Source of the DNA: Gammaproteobacteria bacterium
GTDB taxonomy: Bacteria > Pseudomonadota > Gammaproteobacteria > SZUA-229
Reading direction: 5' to 3'
Length of the DNA: 64,000 nucleotides
Assembly (NCBI GenBank): GCA_029882395.1
Contig: JAOUKT010000005.1
Span: 25,485-89,484, forward strand
Position numbers and translations under genes: made by a program. The notes beneath the pieces were generated by a model. The model worked only from the letters and a program-made list of their open reading frames with translations. It made no database searches and was not told the DNA's origin. Shown here one piece after another: positions 46,391 through 56,168 of this stretch (its first letter is position 1; each line of letters begins with the position of its first letter).

Positions 46391-47587
46391 TCAGCGGCCA
46401 ATTTTTTGAGAAAAGCGTTCTACCTGTTTCCAGAACCAGGACAGAATATGCAGATGCCAGCTGCGGCGTTGCCAGCCGGCATAGGTGTATTCTTTGCTGT
46501 CAGAAAAATCCTGCTCAAACATTTCTTTAACCTGGCTTGCCAGCCCGGCGTCATTTATTTCCTGGTTGGCTTCCAGGTTCCAGCGCAGGTTCCAGCGGTC
46601 ATAATTACTTGAACCAATCGATACCCAGTCATCGCACAGGGCGCATTTTGAATGTAAGAAACGTGGCTGGTATTCAAAAATTCTGATGCCATTTTTCAGC
46701 AGCCGGCCATAAAGGCGGTGGCTGGCATAACGCACAGCAGGGTGATCGGTAATCGGGCCCGGTAAAAGCAGGCGAACATCAACCCCGGCTTTGGCGACAC
46801 GTTTAAGGCGCCGACGTATTCGCCAGGAGGGTACAAAATAGGCAGTCGATAACCATACCCTGTGTTTGGCATGGTAAATCCGGCGGCTTAACGAAAGCAG
46901 CAGTTCACTGTGATGTTTGCTGTTGTTTGTGGTTACGCGGCCGGCTTGAATACCGGCATGCTGTTCATCAGCGCTTAGCGCTGTTAGCGGTAACCGGTTT
47001 AATGCGGCAGCTGAGATACTGTTCCAGGTTTTTACAAACAGCTGTTGCCAGTCTGCGACAACCGGTCCCTGGATTCTGAGCATGGTTTCCCGCCATGCTT
47101 TTTCGGCATGCTGTGGCGGGTCAAACTCATCGGTTAAGCCGGCACCACCGACAAAAGCTGTTTCAGTATCCAGCAGTAACAGCTTGCGATGATTTCGATG
47201 TAGCAGGTGCTGGTGTTGCCGCAAGAGTACCCGGTACAGATTAAACAAGGTGTTATGTGAGCGCAGCTCGTTGTAATAAACAATAGTGATGTTTTTATGT
47301 ACAAGCCGCTGGCGGTCACGCTGATTCAGATCGGTGGCACCGTAATCGTCTAACAGAAGACTGGCCTGCACACCGCGTTCGGCCGCTTTTAGAATGGCAC
47401 TGATAAAACGATCTGTAACGCTGCCTGATTCAACCAGATACATTTCCAGATAGATACTCTGGCGGGCACCATTGATGGCCTCTAACATCTGTGGAAAGAA
47501 ATTCGGTCCATCAATGAAAATCTCAAAGCGATTACCTTGCCGCCATGGAAAATGAAACAGTGTAGAGTTATCAAAAAAAGCTTTCAT
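46391..47587 (-). CDS. clsB: Cardiolipin synthase ClsB-like, phospholipase D family
   Basis: Two-HKD protein of 398 residues. First motif HRKLLLLD (in HRNHRKLLLLDTETAFVGG), second HSKCALCD (FLHSKCALCDDWVSIGSSNYD) are intact, with the GS dipeptides behind each. There is no N-terminal membrane helix, which matches ClsB/YbhO rather than ClsA. Enzymes of this type condense phosphatidylglycerol (or PE with PG) to cardiolipin. It is transcribed alone and is flanked by similar short repeats on both sides. Confidence 0.88.
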   Translation of the reverse strand: MKAFFDNSTLFHFPWRQGNRFEIFIDGPNFFPQMLEAINGARQSIYLEMYLVESGSVTDRFISAILKAAERGVQASLLLDDYGATDLNQRDRQRLVHKNITIVYYNELRSHNTLFNLYRVLLRQHQHLLHRNHRKLLLLDTETAFVGGAGLTDEFDPPQHAEKAWRETMLRIQGPVVADWQQLFVKTWNSISAAALNRLPLTALSADEQHAGIQAGRVTTNNSKHHSELLLSLSRRIYHAKHRVWLSTAYFVPSWRIRRRLKRVAKAGVDVRLLLPGPITDHPAVRYASHRLYGRLLKNGIRIFEYQPRFLHSKCALCDDWVSIGSSNYDRWNLRWNLEANQEINDAGLASQVKEMFEQDFSDSKEYTYAGWQRRSWHLHILSWFWKQVERFSQKIGR

Positions 47588-48164
47588 ATATACAGGTTAA
47601 CCGCAGCGGGTGCGCTGTTCAATAAAAAGCAACAATTTCTCACCGTCTCAAATCAAGCGAACGTCATATGCCCGGTTCTGGGTTCTGGTAAAGTACAGCC
47701 GCTAAAAAGACCAAACCTGATACAGACAAACACAGTTTGCATGATAACAAGAGCTGAATTTTCGTATAAGACCTGCTGTATTGAATAAAAACCCCGCCGC
47801 CTGACCGGCTGCCGGCACAATAGCTGTTAAATTTTATAAAACCGTTGCGATCAGCGGCCAAGGTTTACCGTTAGCAGATTAACAGTCATTATTATTGAAA
47901 AAAGTGACGCGTTAACAGCTTGCGGCCAGCATTTGGTATAACAACTGAAGTGTATTATAAAATGCAAATGTTGATCTAGGTCTTGAAAACTGTTTTCCTG
48001 AATAAAAAATGACCTTTAGCATATATAAAAATGGTTATCATGAGAGTAATATTAAAATGCAGGAAGCAAGAATAGTTAGTCTGTAACAGCATAGAATAAT
48101 TTAATGTTTAAACATAAATATACTCTGACATAACATTATATTGAGTTAGACAGGATTGGTCTTT
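47588..48164. other. Intergenic region clsB-like to DUF6351 gene
   Basis: About 575 bases without a credible gene. The only notable parts are motif copy B at 47846-47875, a palindrome GAAAACTGTTTTC at 47985-47997, and an AT-rich tract at 48000-48150 leading to the ribosome site AGGA (48152-48155) of the next gene. Both neighbours point away from it, so it should contain two promoters; I could not place them. Confidence 0.5.
47846..47875 (+). repeat. Recurrent intergenic motif, copy B
   Basis: Contains GATCAGCGGCCAAGGTTTAC followed by CGTTAGC. Aligns with copy A over about 30 bases with small gaps; the core TCAGCGGCCA is shared with copy C at 29195. Confidence 0.4.
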
Positions 48165-50405
48165 ATGTCTGTTAAATTAAAAAAAAGAATGCTTTATTCA
48201 GCTGTCGCTTTTGCGCTGTCTGTGGTCATAAGTCTAGTACTGCTGGTATTTTCTAGTTACCAGAATATATTGCAGATTGCAGAAGCAAAAAATTTACCGA
48301 CGAATAACACCAGTCAGAAAAAAACAAAATACCATTTCTGGATCAATGATGTAGGCCCGATCGGTGACTATAACAGCGATAGTCTGCAAAACCCTTTTAT
48401 TTGCACGACGCTGAATGCCGGGCTCGGTCAGCCACTGATCGATCAGCCTGAAAACAGTGAACACGGCGTTGCCGTGTTTCCGGAGCTGTTTGGCATCCCC
48501 TTGCCGTGGTTAAAACCGGCTGGTTACAGTAAAAACTGCAGTGTTTACACGCGTGTTGATTACTTTTATTACAGCAACGATAAAAACGATTTTTTGCCGC
48601 TCAGTCACCAAAACGATCGCCCCGCTGATCTGGCGTATATCAGCCGCAATCAGACTCAACTTCCCTTTATCGTGCGTCTGGAGCGCGGCACACTCAACCG
48701 TTTTATTTATAGCATTGCGATGCTGGCTCCGTTCGAGGAGTCACTGCATTCACCGCAGCAACTGAACAACTCGGCCTGGAACGGCAAGCTGGTCTACAAA
48801 TTTCAGGGTGGCATTGGCATCGGCCATTACCAGGGGCTGATGAGTCTGAGTAAATGGCAGTCATTACACCTGCAAGCCCTGGCGCGCGGATTCGCGGTTA
48901 TTTATTCCACCGGTACACGCACCAATACACATTTCAATATGCAGCTGGCAGCTGAAACAGCGGTCATGCTGAAACAGCATTTTCAGGCAATTTATGGCAA
49001 AGCAAAGTTCACGATAGGCATTGGTGCCTCTGGCGGTTCGATACAGCAACACATACTGGCCGAACATCACCCCGGCATTATTGACGCGGCGATAACCCAG
49101 GCCAGTTATCCGGATATGATCACGCAGCTGATTCCTGTTGCCGACTGTGAACTGCTGGAACGCTATTTTGATCATGAATATCAGCAGCATAACTATTCAT
49201 TCTGGGCCAGCTGGACCCATCGCGCAATGATCGAAGGCGGCAGCAGCAACCAGACAGCGGTTTTAAAAAAATGGCAGCCATCACCGTCACCAAAACCCGG
49301 CAGCAGTGAATGCGTTGCCGGCTGGCGTGGTGTCGTTCCGCTGTTATTTAATCCTCACTGGACGGCACCGGCCTATAATAAAGCCATGCGTGATTTCAAT
49401 GTGCCCAGTATTGAGCGCAACAACATACGCTGGACCCACTGGAATGATCTACAAAAAATCTACCCGGCGGATGCGAATGGCTACGCAGCCAATAACTGGG
49501 ATAATGTCGGCGTGCAATATGGTCTAAATGCACTTAAAGCCGGGGCAATCAATAAACAACAGTTTCTCGATCTTAACGCCTGCGTCGGTGGCTGGAAGCC
49601 AGCCCATGAAATGGTTAAGGGTGCATACCCGTGGAACCCTGAGGCTGACCCGGAGCAATTCGATCCCTGGGATCAGACCAATATGAAACTCAGCAGCGCA
49701 TGCAAAACTGGCCAGCCGGCAGCACGCAGCGAAGCCAATATTCAGGCCATCCACGCGGCTTATCAATCCGGACATGTCTTTACAGGCCGTATTGATATTC
49801 CGGTGATTGACCTGCGCTGGTATCTCGAACCGATACTTAATATGCACAATAGCATCGCCTCATTTTCAACGCGCGCGAGAATAAAAGCGGCAACCGGACA
49901 GACTGACAACCATGTTATCTGGATGAGCAGTTGCATTGACTACAACACACAAACATTACGGGCAAACTGCCAACACGATCTCACCGCAGAGGCGCTCGAC
50001 AGTATTGAACAGTGGTTAAATAACAAAGCAGCAGACCCGCTTTTATCAAGCCGCGACGCCAAACCACTGACCGTGACGGACAGATGTTACGCGGCCGATG
50101 CTTCATTAATTTATGCCGGTGATGATGCCTGGCACGGCATTTTAAATGATCAACCGGCGGGTGTCTGCACAACAGCATTTCCGATGAAATCAAACTCGCG
50201 CATGCAGGCCGGTGCCGGTATAAAAGGTGACCTGTTTAAATGCGCGCTGCAACCGGTAAGCACAGCGCAAAGAAACGGTCTTTATAATACGATTATTTTC
50301 ACGGCAGAAGAGAATGCACGTCTGAATCAGATATTCCCCGAGGGTGTGTGTGATTATTCAAAAAATGAACCGGCGCTGTTTCCTGTGATAACGGCAGAAA
50401 AATAA
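48165..50405 (+). CDS. DUF6351 family protein, secreted alpha/beta-hydrolase-like
   Basis: Large exported protein of about 746 residues with an N-terminal membrane or signal segment (about 10-30). The sequence fits the DUF6351 family of tannase-like alpha/beta hydrolases; the nucleophile elbow is probably GIGASGGSIQQH (about residue 290). Disulfide-capable cysteines are scattered through the chain and may stabilise it outside the cytoplasm. Substrate unknown; an ester is the default guess. ATG 48165 has AGGA at nine bases; a TTG nine bases earlier is in frame. It stands alone, with 340 bases before the next gene. Confidence 0.75.
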   Translation: MSVKLKKRMLYSAVAFALSVVISLVLLVFSSYQNILQIAEAKNLPTNNTSQKKTKYHFWINDVGPIGDYNSDSLQNPFICTTLNAGLGQPLIDQPENSEHGVAVFPELFGIPLPWLKPAGYSKNCSVYTRVDYFYYSNDKNDFLPLSHQNDRPADLAYISRNQTQLPFIVRLERGTLNRFIYSIAMLAPFEESLHSPQQLNNSAWNGKLVYKFQGGIGIGHYQGLMSLSKWQSLHLQALARGFAVIYSTGTRTNTHFNMQLAAETAVMLKQHFQAIYGKAKFTIGIGASGGSIQQHILAEHHPGIIDAAITQASYPDMITQLIPVADCELLERYFDHEYQQHNYSFWASWTHRAMIEGGSSNQTAVLKKWQPSPSPKPGSSECVAGWRGVVPLLFNPHWTAPAYNKAMRDFNVPSIERNNIRWTHWNDLQKIYPADANGYAANNWDNVGVQYGLNALKAGAINKQQFLDLNACVGGWKPAHEMVKGAYPWNPEADPEQFDPWDQTNMKLSSACKTGQPAARSEANIQAIHAAYQSGHVFTGRIDIPVIDLRWYLEPILNMHNSIASFSTRARIKAATGQTDNHVIWMSSCIDYNTQTLRANCQHDLTAEALDSIEQWLNNKAADPLLSSRDAKPLTVTDRCYAADASLIYAGDDAWHGILNDQPAGVCTTAFPMKSNSRMQAGAGIKGDLFKCALQPVSTAQRNGLYNTIIFTAEENARLNQIFPEGVCDYSKNEPALFPVITAEK

Positions 50406-50747
50406 TCACGATTTTTTTAAAAACTATTTTTTAACCTTATATAAATCGGTGTTATTTTTTTGTTTTAAAAACATAATCAATGCCAACTTTAAAAACCGGC
50501 GAAAGCTGTCGCTAACAGCTGATGATGCCGGCGCAATGGCAGGCCATATATAATAACGATGTAAACGCCAGCATCGCATCATTATCCACTTATTTTTTAA
50601 TAGACTAATTCGCGGTCACACTTTGTCCGCTAAATTGTTTCGTTAATGCAAAAAAATCAGCTTTTTTTCTTTTACAGCAGTATTCTGGTGAACGGATTTT
50701 AAAAGCTGTCCTATACTAATGATCAAATTAAAACAATAGCACTAATA
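50406..50747. other. Intergenic region with nested hairpin
   Basis: About 340 bases, AT-rich. At 50496-50531 CCGGC and GCCGG enclose AGCTGT and ACAGCT around a CGCTA loop, a nested hairpin without a T tail. The rest holds T- and A-runs; no gene is visible. Confidence 0.45.
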
Positions 50748-51584
50748 ATGACCGATTCTGGCAGGGTGAAATTTTTGAAACGTTTAATTTTTTCTATAAT
50801 GCTGTTTGCATTGGGTACAGCGCTGGCAGATGAAAAAATTGAAATACATGATGCCCATATTCATTATGATCAGGATATGTGGAGAAGCCTGCCCGCTGCT
50901 GATGCCATTAAAATGCTCAAAGATCAGAATATTCAGCGCGCATTAGTCTCAGCAACGCCGACTGAAGGTGCGGCAATACTTTACAGACAAGATCCGGACA
51001 TGGTGATACCCATGTTGCGCCCCTACGATAGCTGGCGTCACCGTTATTTCTGGCACAAAGACCCGGCATTAAAATCTTACCTGCTTGCTCATCTCAAAAA
51101 ACTCCCTTACAGGGGCATTGGCGAGTTTCATGTCTTCGGAAAAAATGCCGATACTCAACAGATAGAACAAATGATCGATATTGCCCGCCAATACCAGCTA
51201 GCCTTGCATGCACATACCGATTTAGAAGGCATGCAAATCCTGCTTAACAAAGCACCGGATCTGGTCATCATCTGGGCACACGGTGGTGGAGATGTTGATG
51301 AAAAGTATCTGCATGAGTTTTTAAATCAATACCCCGGATTTTATATTGAACTTTCATTGCGTGAACGCATGCTCGATGGCAATGAAGAGCTCACTGCACA
51401 GTGGCGAAAGCTGTTGACACAATACAGCCAGCGTTTTCTGCTGGGTATGGATACTTACAAACCCACGCGCTGGGCAGAGCTGCCAGAAACCGCATCGGAA
51501 ACACGCCACTGGCTCAGCCAGTTGCCTGAAGATGCCATCGCCGATATTGCGCGCGATAACCTTGAAAGACTGTTCCCCAAATAA
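50748..51584 (+). CDS. Exported amidohydrolase-2 family metal hydrolase
   Basis: TIM-barrel hydrolase of 278 residues with a signal peptide ending about LGTALA. Metal-binding motifs are D-x-H-x-H-type (DAHIHYDQ), GIGEFHVF, HAHTDLEGM, WAHGGGD and LLGMDTYKP, matching the amidohydrolase-2/PHP-like group that includes decarboxylases and lactonases. Substrate is unknown. Its export is unusual for this superfamily. ATG 50748 or a GTG at 50766 could start it. Confidence 0.78.
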   Translation: MTDSGRVKFLKRLIFSIMLFALGTALADEKIEIHDAHIHYDQDMWRSLPAADAIKMLKDQNIQRALVSATPTEGAAILYRQDPDMVIPMLRPYDSWRHRYFWHKDPALKSYLLAHLKKLPYRGIGEFHVFGKNADTQQIEQMIDIARQYQLALHAHTDLEGMQILLNKAPDLVIIWAHGGGDVDEKYLHEFLNQYPGFYIELSLRERMLDGNEELTAQWRKLLTQYSQRFLLGMDTYKPTRWAELPETASETRHWLSQLPEDAIADIARDNLERLFPK

Positions 51585-51950
51585 AGCGGGCTGCCTCGCC
51601 AGCCTGGACGATAATCGAATATTTTAAGGCCGGCTGTCGCATCCAGAACTCTGGCTTAATATTATCCCCTTTTATTTGGGGCTATAAAATAAGCCGATAG
51701 CGTTAAACTGGGCTATATTAATAGTGTTTTGTAAAAATTAACGATTAAGCTTATTCATATGCTTGTCTGTTTAAAGCCGCGGTAAAATATCTCGCAGCAA
51801 ATATGTAGCCACTCGCTCGTTTAACTATCCGCGTTGAAAAAAGTTCGGTGCGCCAGCTATTGCCCGTTCGTATGCAAACACATTCTCTGATCAGGCATTT
51901 CTTTTAAGTAATGTTATTGAATGAAGAGACTTGTTAAGGGAAACTAACCC
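51585..51950. other. Intergenic region, amidohydrolase to PhnD-like gene
   Basis: About 365 bases with no open frame of note. A small hairpin with CCCC and GGGG arms lies at about 51666-51681. The last 50 bases lead to the ribosome site AAGGGA of the next gene. No known riboswitch motif recognised. Confidence 0.5.
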
Positions 51951-52862
51951 ATGAAAACGCTACTGATTCTCATTATTTTGCCTTTCGCTGCCATGCTGAT
52001 GTCCTGTGAACAGGAGGCCACTGCACCAAAACCGTTACAATACTCCCGCTCAGCACCGGCAACCCAGCAGGTGGTTTACCGGTTTGCCGTTCACCCTTTG
52101 TATAACCCGCAAAAACTCAGTCAAGCCTATCAGCCACTGATTGATCATATTAATCAGCTTGTTCCCGAGATAAAACTTGAGCTCGAGGCGTCGCGTAATT
52201 ACCAGGCTTATGAACAGAAGTTCCAGAGCAGTGAGCCGGCTTTTTTATTACCCAACCCCTGGCAGACACTCCAGGCGATGAAGAAAGGCTACCGTGTGAT
52301 TGCAATGGCCGGTGATGCAGAAGATTTCAAGGGCATCTTCATTGTACGCAAAGACAGCGGCATAAAAAAACCGGCTGACCTCAAGGGCAAGCTTGTCACT
52401 TACCCGTCTCACACGGCACTGGCGGCGGCTATCATGCCGCAGTATTACCTGCACAATAACGGCATCAACATCAACAAAGACATTGAAAATCGTTATGTCG
52501 GCTCACAGGAATCATCGATTATGAATGTCTATCTTGGCAGCTCAGTGGCCGGTGCCACCTGGCCACCTCCCTGGCGACTGTTTCAGAAAGATTACCCGAA
52601 AGAGGCCGCCCAGCTTGAGCAGATATGGGAAACTCCGCCACTGATGAATAATTCGGTGATGGTGCATGAGGATGTGCCAAAAGACATTCAATCGCGGGTG
52701 GCAAACATACTCACCGGTTTAGGCAATAGCGCAGAGAGCAAAAGCATTCTTGCTAATATGGAAACAGCGCGTTTTCATGCTGCCACTGATGCCAGTTATG
52801 ACCGCGTCAGACAATACATTAAAGCTTTCGAAAAAGAAGTGCGGCTGGTGGAATCTAAATAA
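51951..52862 (+). CDS. PhnD-like substrate-binding lipoprotein
   Basis: Lipoprotein of 303 residues (lipobox LMSC, Cys19) of the phosphate/phosphite/phosphonate ABC binding-protein family (PhnD-like; RFAVHPLYNPQKLSQAY, YQAYEQKFQSSEPAFLLPNP, PADLKGKLVTYPS, VGSQESSIMNVYLGSSVAGAT cut into separate blocks). No permease or ATPase genes are near. Its stop overlaps the ATG of a hybrid kinase by one base, so it is almost certainly the sensing partner of that kinase. The ligand could be an oxyanion, but this family has drifted to other ligands. Confidence 0.82.
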   Translation: MKTLLILIILPFAAMLMSCEQEATAPKPLQYSRSAPATQQVVYRFAVHPLYNPQKLSQAYQPLIDHINQLVPEIKLELEASRNYQAYEQKFQSSEPAFLLPNPWQTLQAMKKGYRVIAMAGDAEDFKGIFIVRKDSGIKKPADLKGKLVTYPSHTALAAAIMPQYYLHNNGININKDIENRYVGSQESSIMNVYLGSSVAGATWPPPWRLFQKDYPKEAAQLEQIWETPPLMNNSVMVHEDVPKDIQSRVANILTGLGNSAESKSILANMETARFHAATDASYDRVRQYIKAFEKEVRLVESK

Positions 52863-55198
52863 TGCTGACGTATTTAAAGCAGTGGTTCATGGCCTCGCTC
52901 CGCCGTCAGCTGGTTGCGGGCATTGCGCTGGTTGTTGCCAGCACAATGTCATTATTTATCTGGGATTTAACCGCCCGCCAGCAAAACGTGGTCAAACAGC
53001 AGCAGTCCCAGCAGGCGATTGCACTGGCCCAGAGTGTTGCCACATCGGCATCGGTCTGGGTTGCCTCGCGTGATTTTAGCGGCCTGCAGGAAATAGTCGA
53101 TGGTCTAAAACATTACCCTGATTTACAGCACGCCATAGTGCTTGATAGTCGCGGATACATACTCGCGCACACCGAAGTATCGCGTCGCGGTTATTACCTG
53201 ACGGACCTGCCGCCAACTGCCGTGCAGACATTGATGGTCGGCAATAAAAACCTGTTTGATGTCGCCACACCAATCACCATCGCCGGCAACCATATCGGCT
53301 GGGTGCGTGTCGGGCTGGGCCTGCATAGCCTCACGGTCAAACTCGATAAAATTACACGAGACGGCATTATTTATATATTGATTACGGTGGTGCTGAGCAT
53401 TTTACTGGTTCTGTTAGCGGTACGCCATCTGACCAGCCGTTTATACGAGATCCAGACCGTGGCCGATGCCGTGCAAAATGGCAAGCTTGATTTGCGCACC
53501 GATGTTGCCGGCACCGATGAGGCGGCCCAGCTCTCCAGACAATTTAACGAGATGCTCGATACCCTGGCCAGACGTGAAGAAGAAATCATTCGCTCGCACG
53601 ATGCGTTACAGCAAAGTGAATCGCGGCTGAACCAGATAATGGATGCAACCGGAGAAGGCATCTGGGACTGGGATATTACCAGTCAAACCGTTGGCCATAA
53701 CCTGAGCTGGTGTAACATACTGGGGCTGGGTGAAGATAAAATCACTCATGCCATGAGTGAATTTTCAAGTCTAATCCATAAAGATGATGTGGACGCTGTG
53801 ATGGCCCGGGTGCAGAGTTGTTTAGACGGCAACGGCGCTTATTTCAGTGAACACCGCATGATTAAAAGTGATGGCAGCGTGATCTGGGTGCAAGACAGAG
53901 GCGATGTGGCAGAGCGCGATGCCGATGGCCAGCCAACACGCATGCTCGGCAGTATGGCCGCTATCACCATACGTAAACAGGCCGAAGACAAGCTCAAACA
54001 CATTAATGAAGAACTGGAAGAGCGGGTGATATTACGCACGGCTCAGGTGACAGCCGCACGTGATGAGGCAGAAAGAGCCAGTGCGGCCAAGTCTGAATTC
54101 TTGTCGCGTATGAGTCACGAGTTACGCACACCACTGAACGCGATTCTCGGTTTTGGCCAGCTATTAATTACCGACCCTGAACACCCGCTCACCGAATTGC
54201 AGGCTGAAAACACACAAGAGATCCTGATGGCAGGCCAGCACTTGCTGGAACTGGTTAACGAAGTGCTTGAACTCAGCCGTATTGAAAGCGGACGGCTGGA
54301 TATCAATCTGCAAGCGGTTGATGCCTGTGCTTTGATTAACGCCACTGTCTCACAAATGCGACCGCTGGCCGAACAAAGACAGATCAGCATGAGATTGCAA
54401 CAAACAGCGGCGGTTAATGTCGTGGCCGACAGGTTACGCCTGCACGAAGTATTGATCAATGTATTATCCAACGCCGTTAAATACAATCGAGAAGGCGGCG
54501 ACATCACGATTGTGACCACAGTGACCCGTGATAATCATTTGCGAATTAGCATCAGCGACACCGGCCTTGGCATTAAAAAAGAAAACCTGAATCGCCTGTT
54601 CCGGCCTTTTGAGCGTTTTGAGTCGGCCTACAACGCAATAGAAGGCACCGGCATCGGCCTGGCATTAACACAAAAACTGCTGGCCGCCATGCACACTGAG
54701 ATCAAGGTTGAAAGTGTCTACGGTGAAGGCAGCCGCTTCTGGTTTGAACTGCCAGTTTGTAGCGACGACATGGCCACAGAAAAGCCGTCATCAGATAACA
54801 ACAGCTTGCTCTTTGCCACTGGCAAGCGAAGAGTCATCTATGTTGAAGATAACCTGGCCAACATGCTGTTAATGAGAAAAATTATCGCCACCCAAAAAGA
54901 TATCGAGCTGATCGAGGCGGTGGATGCAGAACAGGGGCTTGAGCTGATCCGCCAGCAGCCACCGGGGCTTGTTTTTCTTGATATAAACCTGCCTGGCATG
55001 AATGGTTTTGAAGCCCTGAAAGAATTGCAAAATGATGCGCTAACAGCCGATATCCCTGTTATCGCGGTAACGGCCAATGCCATGAAAAAAGATGTCGAAG
55101 AGGGCAAAAAATTAGGCTTTGTTGAATACGTCACAAAACCGGTCGATGTTAAAAATATCCTGGCCATGCTCGAACATTACCTGCCTTATGAACCATAA
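52862..55198 (+). CDS. Hybrid sensor histidine kinase with HAMP, PAS and receiver domains
   Basis: Membrane kinase of 778 residues. TM1 (about 17-33), periplasmic sensor (35-165), TM2 (168-188), HAMP (190-240), PAS (about 255-375, IWDWDITSQTVGHNLSWC), HisKA with His419 (MSHELRTPLNA), HATPase (510-635, NVLSNAVKYNREGG; DTGLGIKKENL; GTGIGLALT) and receiver (655-775) with Asp707 (VFLDINLPGMNG). No HPt or output domain, so phosphate must pass to another protein. One-base overlap with the PhnD-like lipoprotein gene joins ligand sensing and phosphorelay. Confidence 0.92.
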   Translation: MLTYLKQWFMASLRRQLVAGIALVVASTMSLFIWDLTARQQNVVKQQQSQQAIALAQSVATSASVWVASRDFSGLQEIVDGLKHYPDLQHAIVLDSRGYILAHTEVSRRGYYLTDLPPTAVQTLMVGNKNLFDVATPITIAGNHIGWVRVGLGLHSLTVKLDKITRDGIIYILITVVLSILLVLLAVRHLTSRLYEIQTVADAVQNGKLDLRTDVAGTDEAAQLSRQFNEMLDTLARREEEIIRSHDALQQSESRLNQIMDATGEGIWDWDITSQTVGHNLSWCNILGLGEDKITHAMSEFSSLIHKDDVDAVMARVQSCLDGNGAYFSEHRMIKSDGSVIWVQDRGDVAERDADGQPTRMLGSMAAITIRKQAEDKLKHINEELEERVILRTAQVTAARDEAERASAAKSEFLSRMSHELRTPLNAILGFGQLLITDPEHPLTELQAENTQEILMAGQHLLELVNEVLELSRIESGRLDINLQAVDACALINATVSQMRPLAEQRQISMRLQQTAAVNVVADRLRLHEVLINVLSNAVKYNREGGDITIVTTVTRDNHLRISISDTGLGIKKENLNRLFRPFERFESAYNAIEGTGIGLALTQKLLAAMHTEIKVESVYGEGSRFWFELPVCSDDMATEKPSSDNNSLLFATGKRRVIYVEDNLANMLLMRKIIATQKDIELIEAVDAEQGLELIRQQPPGLVFLDINLPGMNGFEALKELQNDALTADIPVIAVTANAMKKDVEEGKKLGFVEYVTKPVDVKNILAMLEHYLPYEP

Positions 55199-55256
55199 AC
55201 ACGGCTTTTATTTCAGGTCAATCCGGTCAGCGTACAGCCACTAAAACAGCGTTTGT

Positions 55257-55282
55257 AAAAAGGCCTTCATAATGAAAGCCTT
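55257..55282 (-). terminator. Terminator of the SDR gene
   Basis: On the minus strand AAGGC/GCCTT arms with TTC/GAA extension form a stem and are followed by TTTTTAC. It lies just past the SDR stop codon and also separates it from the convergent kinase gene. Confidence 0.6.
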
Positions 55283-55305
55283 GTCTGCTTGCTGGTTTTT
55301 CAGGT

Positions 55306-56040
55306 TTATTGCATCTGAGCAAAGGCCTTTTCCAGTTCGTGCGGGTGGTTTAAAAACGCGGCATACATTTGCGCAGAAAAATCATCCGGCATGACATCGA
55401 GCTCACCATTATCTAATGCCATAAAGCTTCGTTCGGCGACTTGTGATGGTTTGGGTTTGTCCATTTCAAAAGCCTCTGTCATGCGCGTATCAATCGGCCC
55501 GGGGTAAACACCCAGTACCTGGATTTTGTCGGCGGCCAATTCAATACGCAGACCCTGGGTAAAAGAATGTAGCGCAGCTTTCGAGGCTGAATAAGGACCC
55601 ATCATCGGAAAGCTACTAATGCCCGCAATCGATGACACATTAATGACTGCCGCCAGGGGTGATTTTTTCAACAGCGCTAACAAAGCCTGCGTTAGCTGCA
55701 ACGGGCCAAAATAATTAGTTTCCATTTCCGTGTGCGCAATCTGCAGGGCATTGTCAGCGCTTAATGAACAGGCATTGGCGATACCGGCGTTATTAATCAG
55801 AATATCCAGCGCCGGAATCTGAGTGGCTAAGGCCTTAATGTGCTCCGCGTTGGTCACATCCAGTAACACAGGCTTGATCACCTGAGGGTTACGGGCAAGC
55901 AGTGGTGTTAAGTTGTCCAGATCTCTGGCGGCGGCGTAAATCGTCTTTGCCCCGGCCTGTAACAGGTGCAGAACATAGGCCTCACCAATGCCGCGGTTAG
56001 CCCCGGTGACCAGTGCAATCTTATCTTTTAAATCAAACAT
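55306..56040 (-). CDS. Short-chain dehydrogenase/reductase
   Basis: Classical SDR of 244 residues. Cofactor motif TGANRGIGEAY near residue 14, NNAG (ILINNAGIAN), catalytic Ser in VSSIAG and YSASK motif are intact, and a PGPIDT block follows. The pattern resembles the small SDR group next to LysR genes. Substrate is unknown. Transcribed divergently from the LysR gene, with which it shares a 128-base promoter region. Confidence 0.88.
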   Translation of the reverse strand: MFDLKDKIALVTGANRGIGEAYVLHLLQAGAKTIYAAARDLDNLTPLLARNPQVIKPVLLDVTNAEHIKALATQIPALDILINNAGIANACSLSADNALQIAHTEMETNYFGPLQLTQALLALLKKSPLAAVINVSSIAGISSFPMMGPYSASKAALHSFTQGLRIELAADKIQVLGVYPGPIDTRMTEAFEMDKPKPSQVAERSFMALDNGELDVMPDDFSAQMYAAFLNHPHELEKAFAQMQ

Positions 56041-56124
56041 AGCGTTGACGTCCTTTTAATTGAATGAAGTGGCTGTATTATCATTCAAAAACTATTGTTT
56101 GATAAGTTAGCGTTTTGGTATAGC

Positions 56125-56147
56125 ATTTATTCATAAAACGAATAAAT
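56125..56147. promoter_or_regulatory. Candidate LysR operator between SDR and LysR genes
   Basis: ATTTATTC and GAATAAAT flank ATAAAAC, giving a T-N11-A core (ATTCATAAAACGAAT) in a dyad 22 bases before the LysR start. A second, weaker dyad near 56079-56105 (TTATCA...TTGATAA) lies closer to the SDR gene. Confidence 0.5.
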
Positions 56148-56168
56148 GAATCCGGTGAGAAACAATCA

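Noticed and set aside
51585..51950. c-di-GMP or other riboswitch before the PhnD-like gene
   Set aside because: I looked for GEMM-type and other familiar conserved words and found none.
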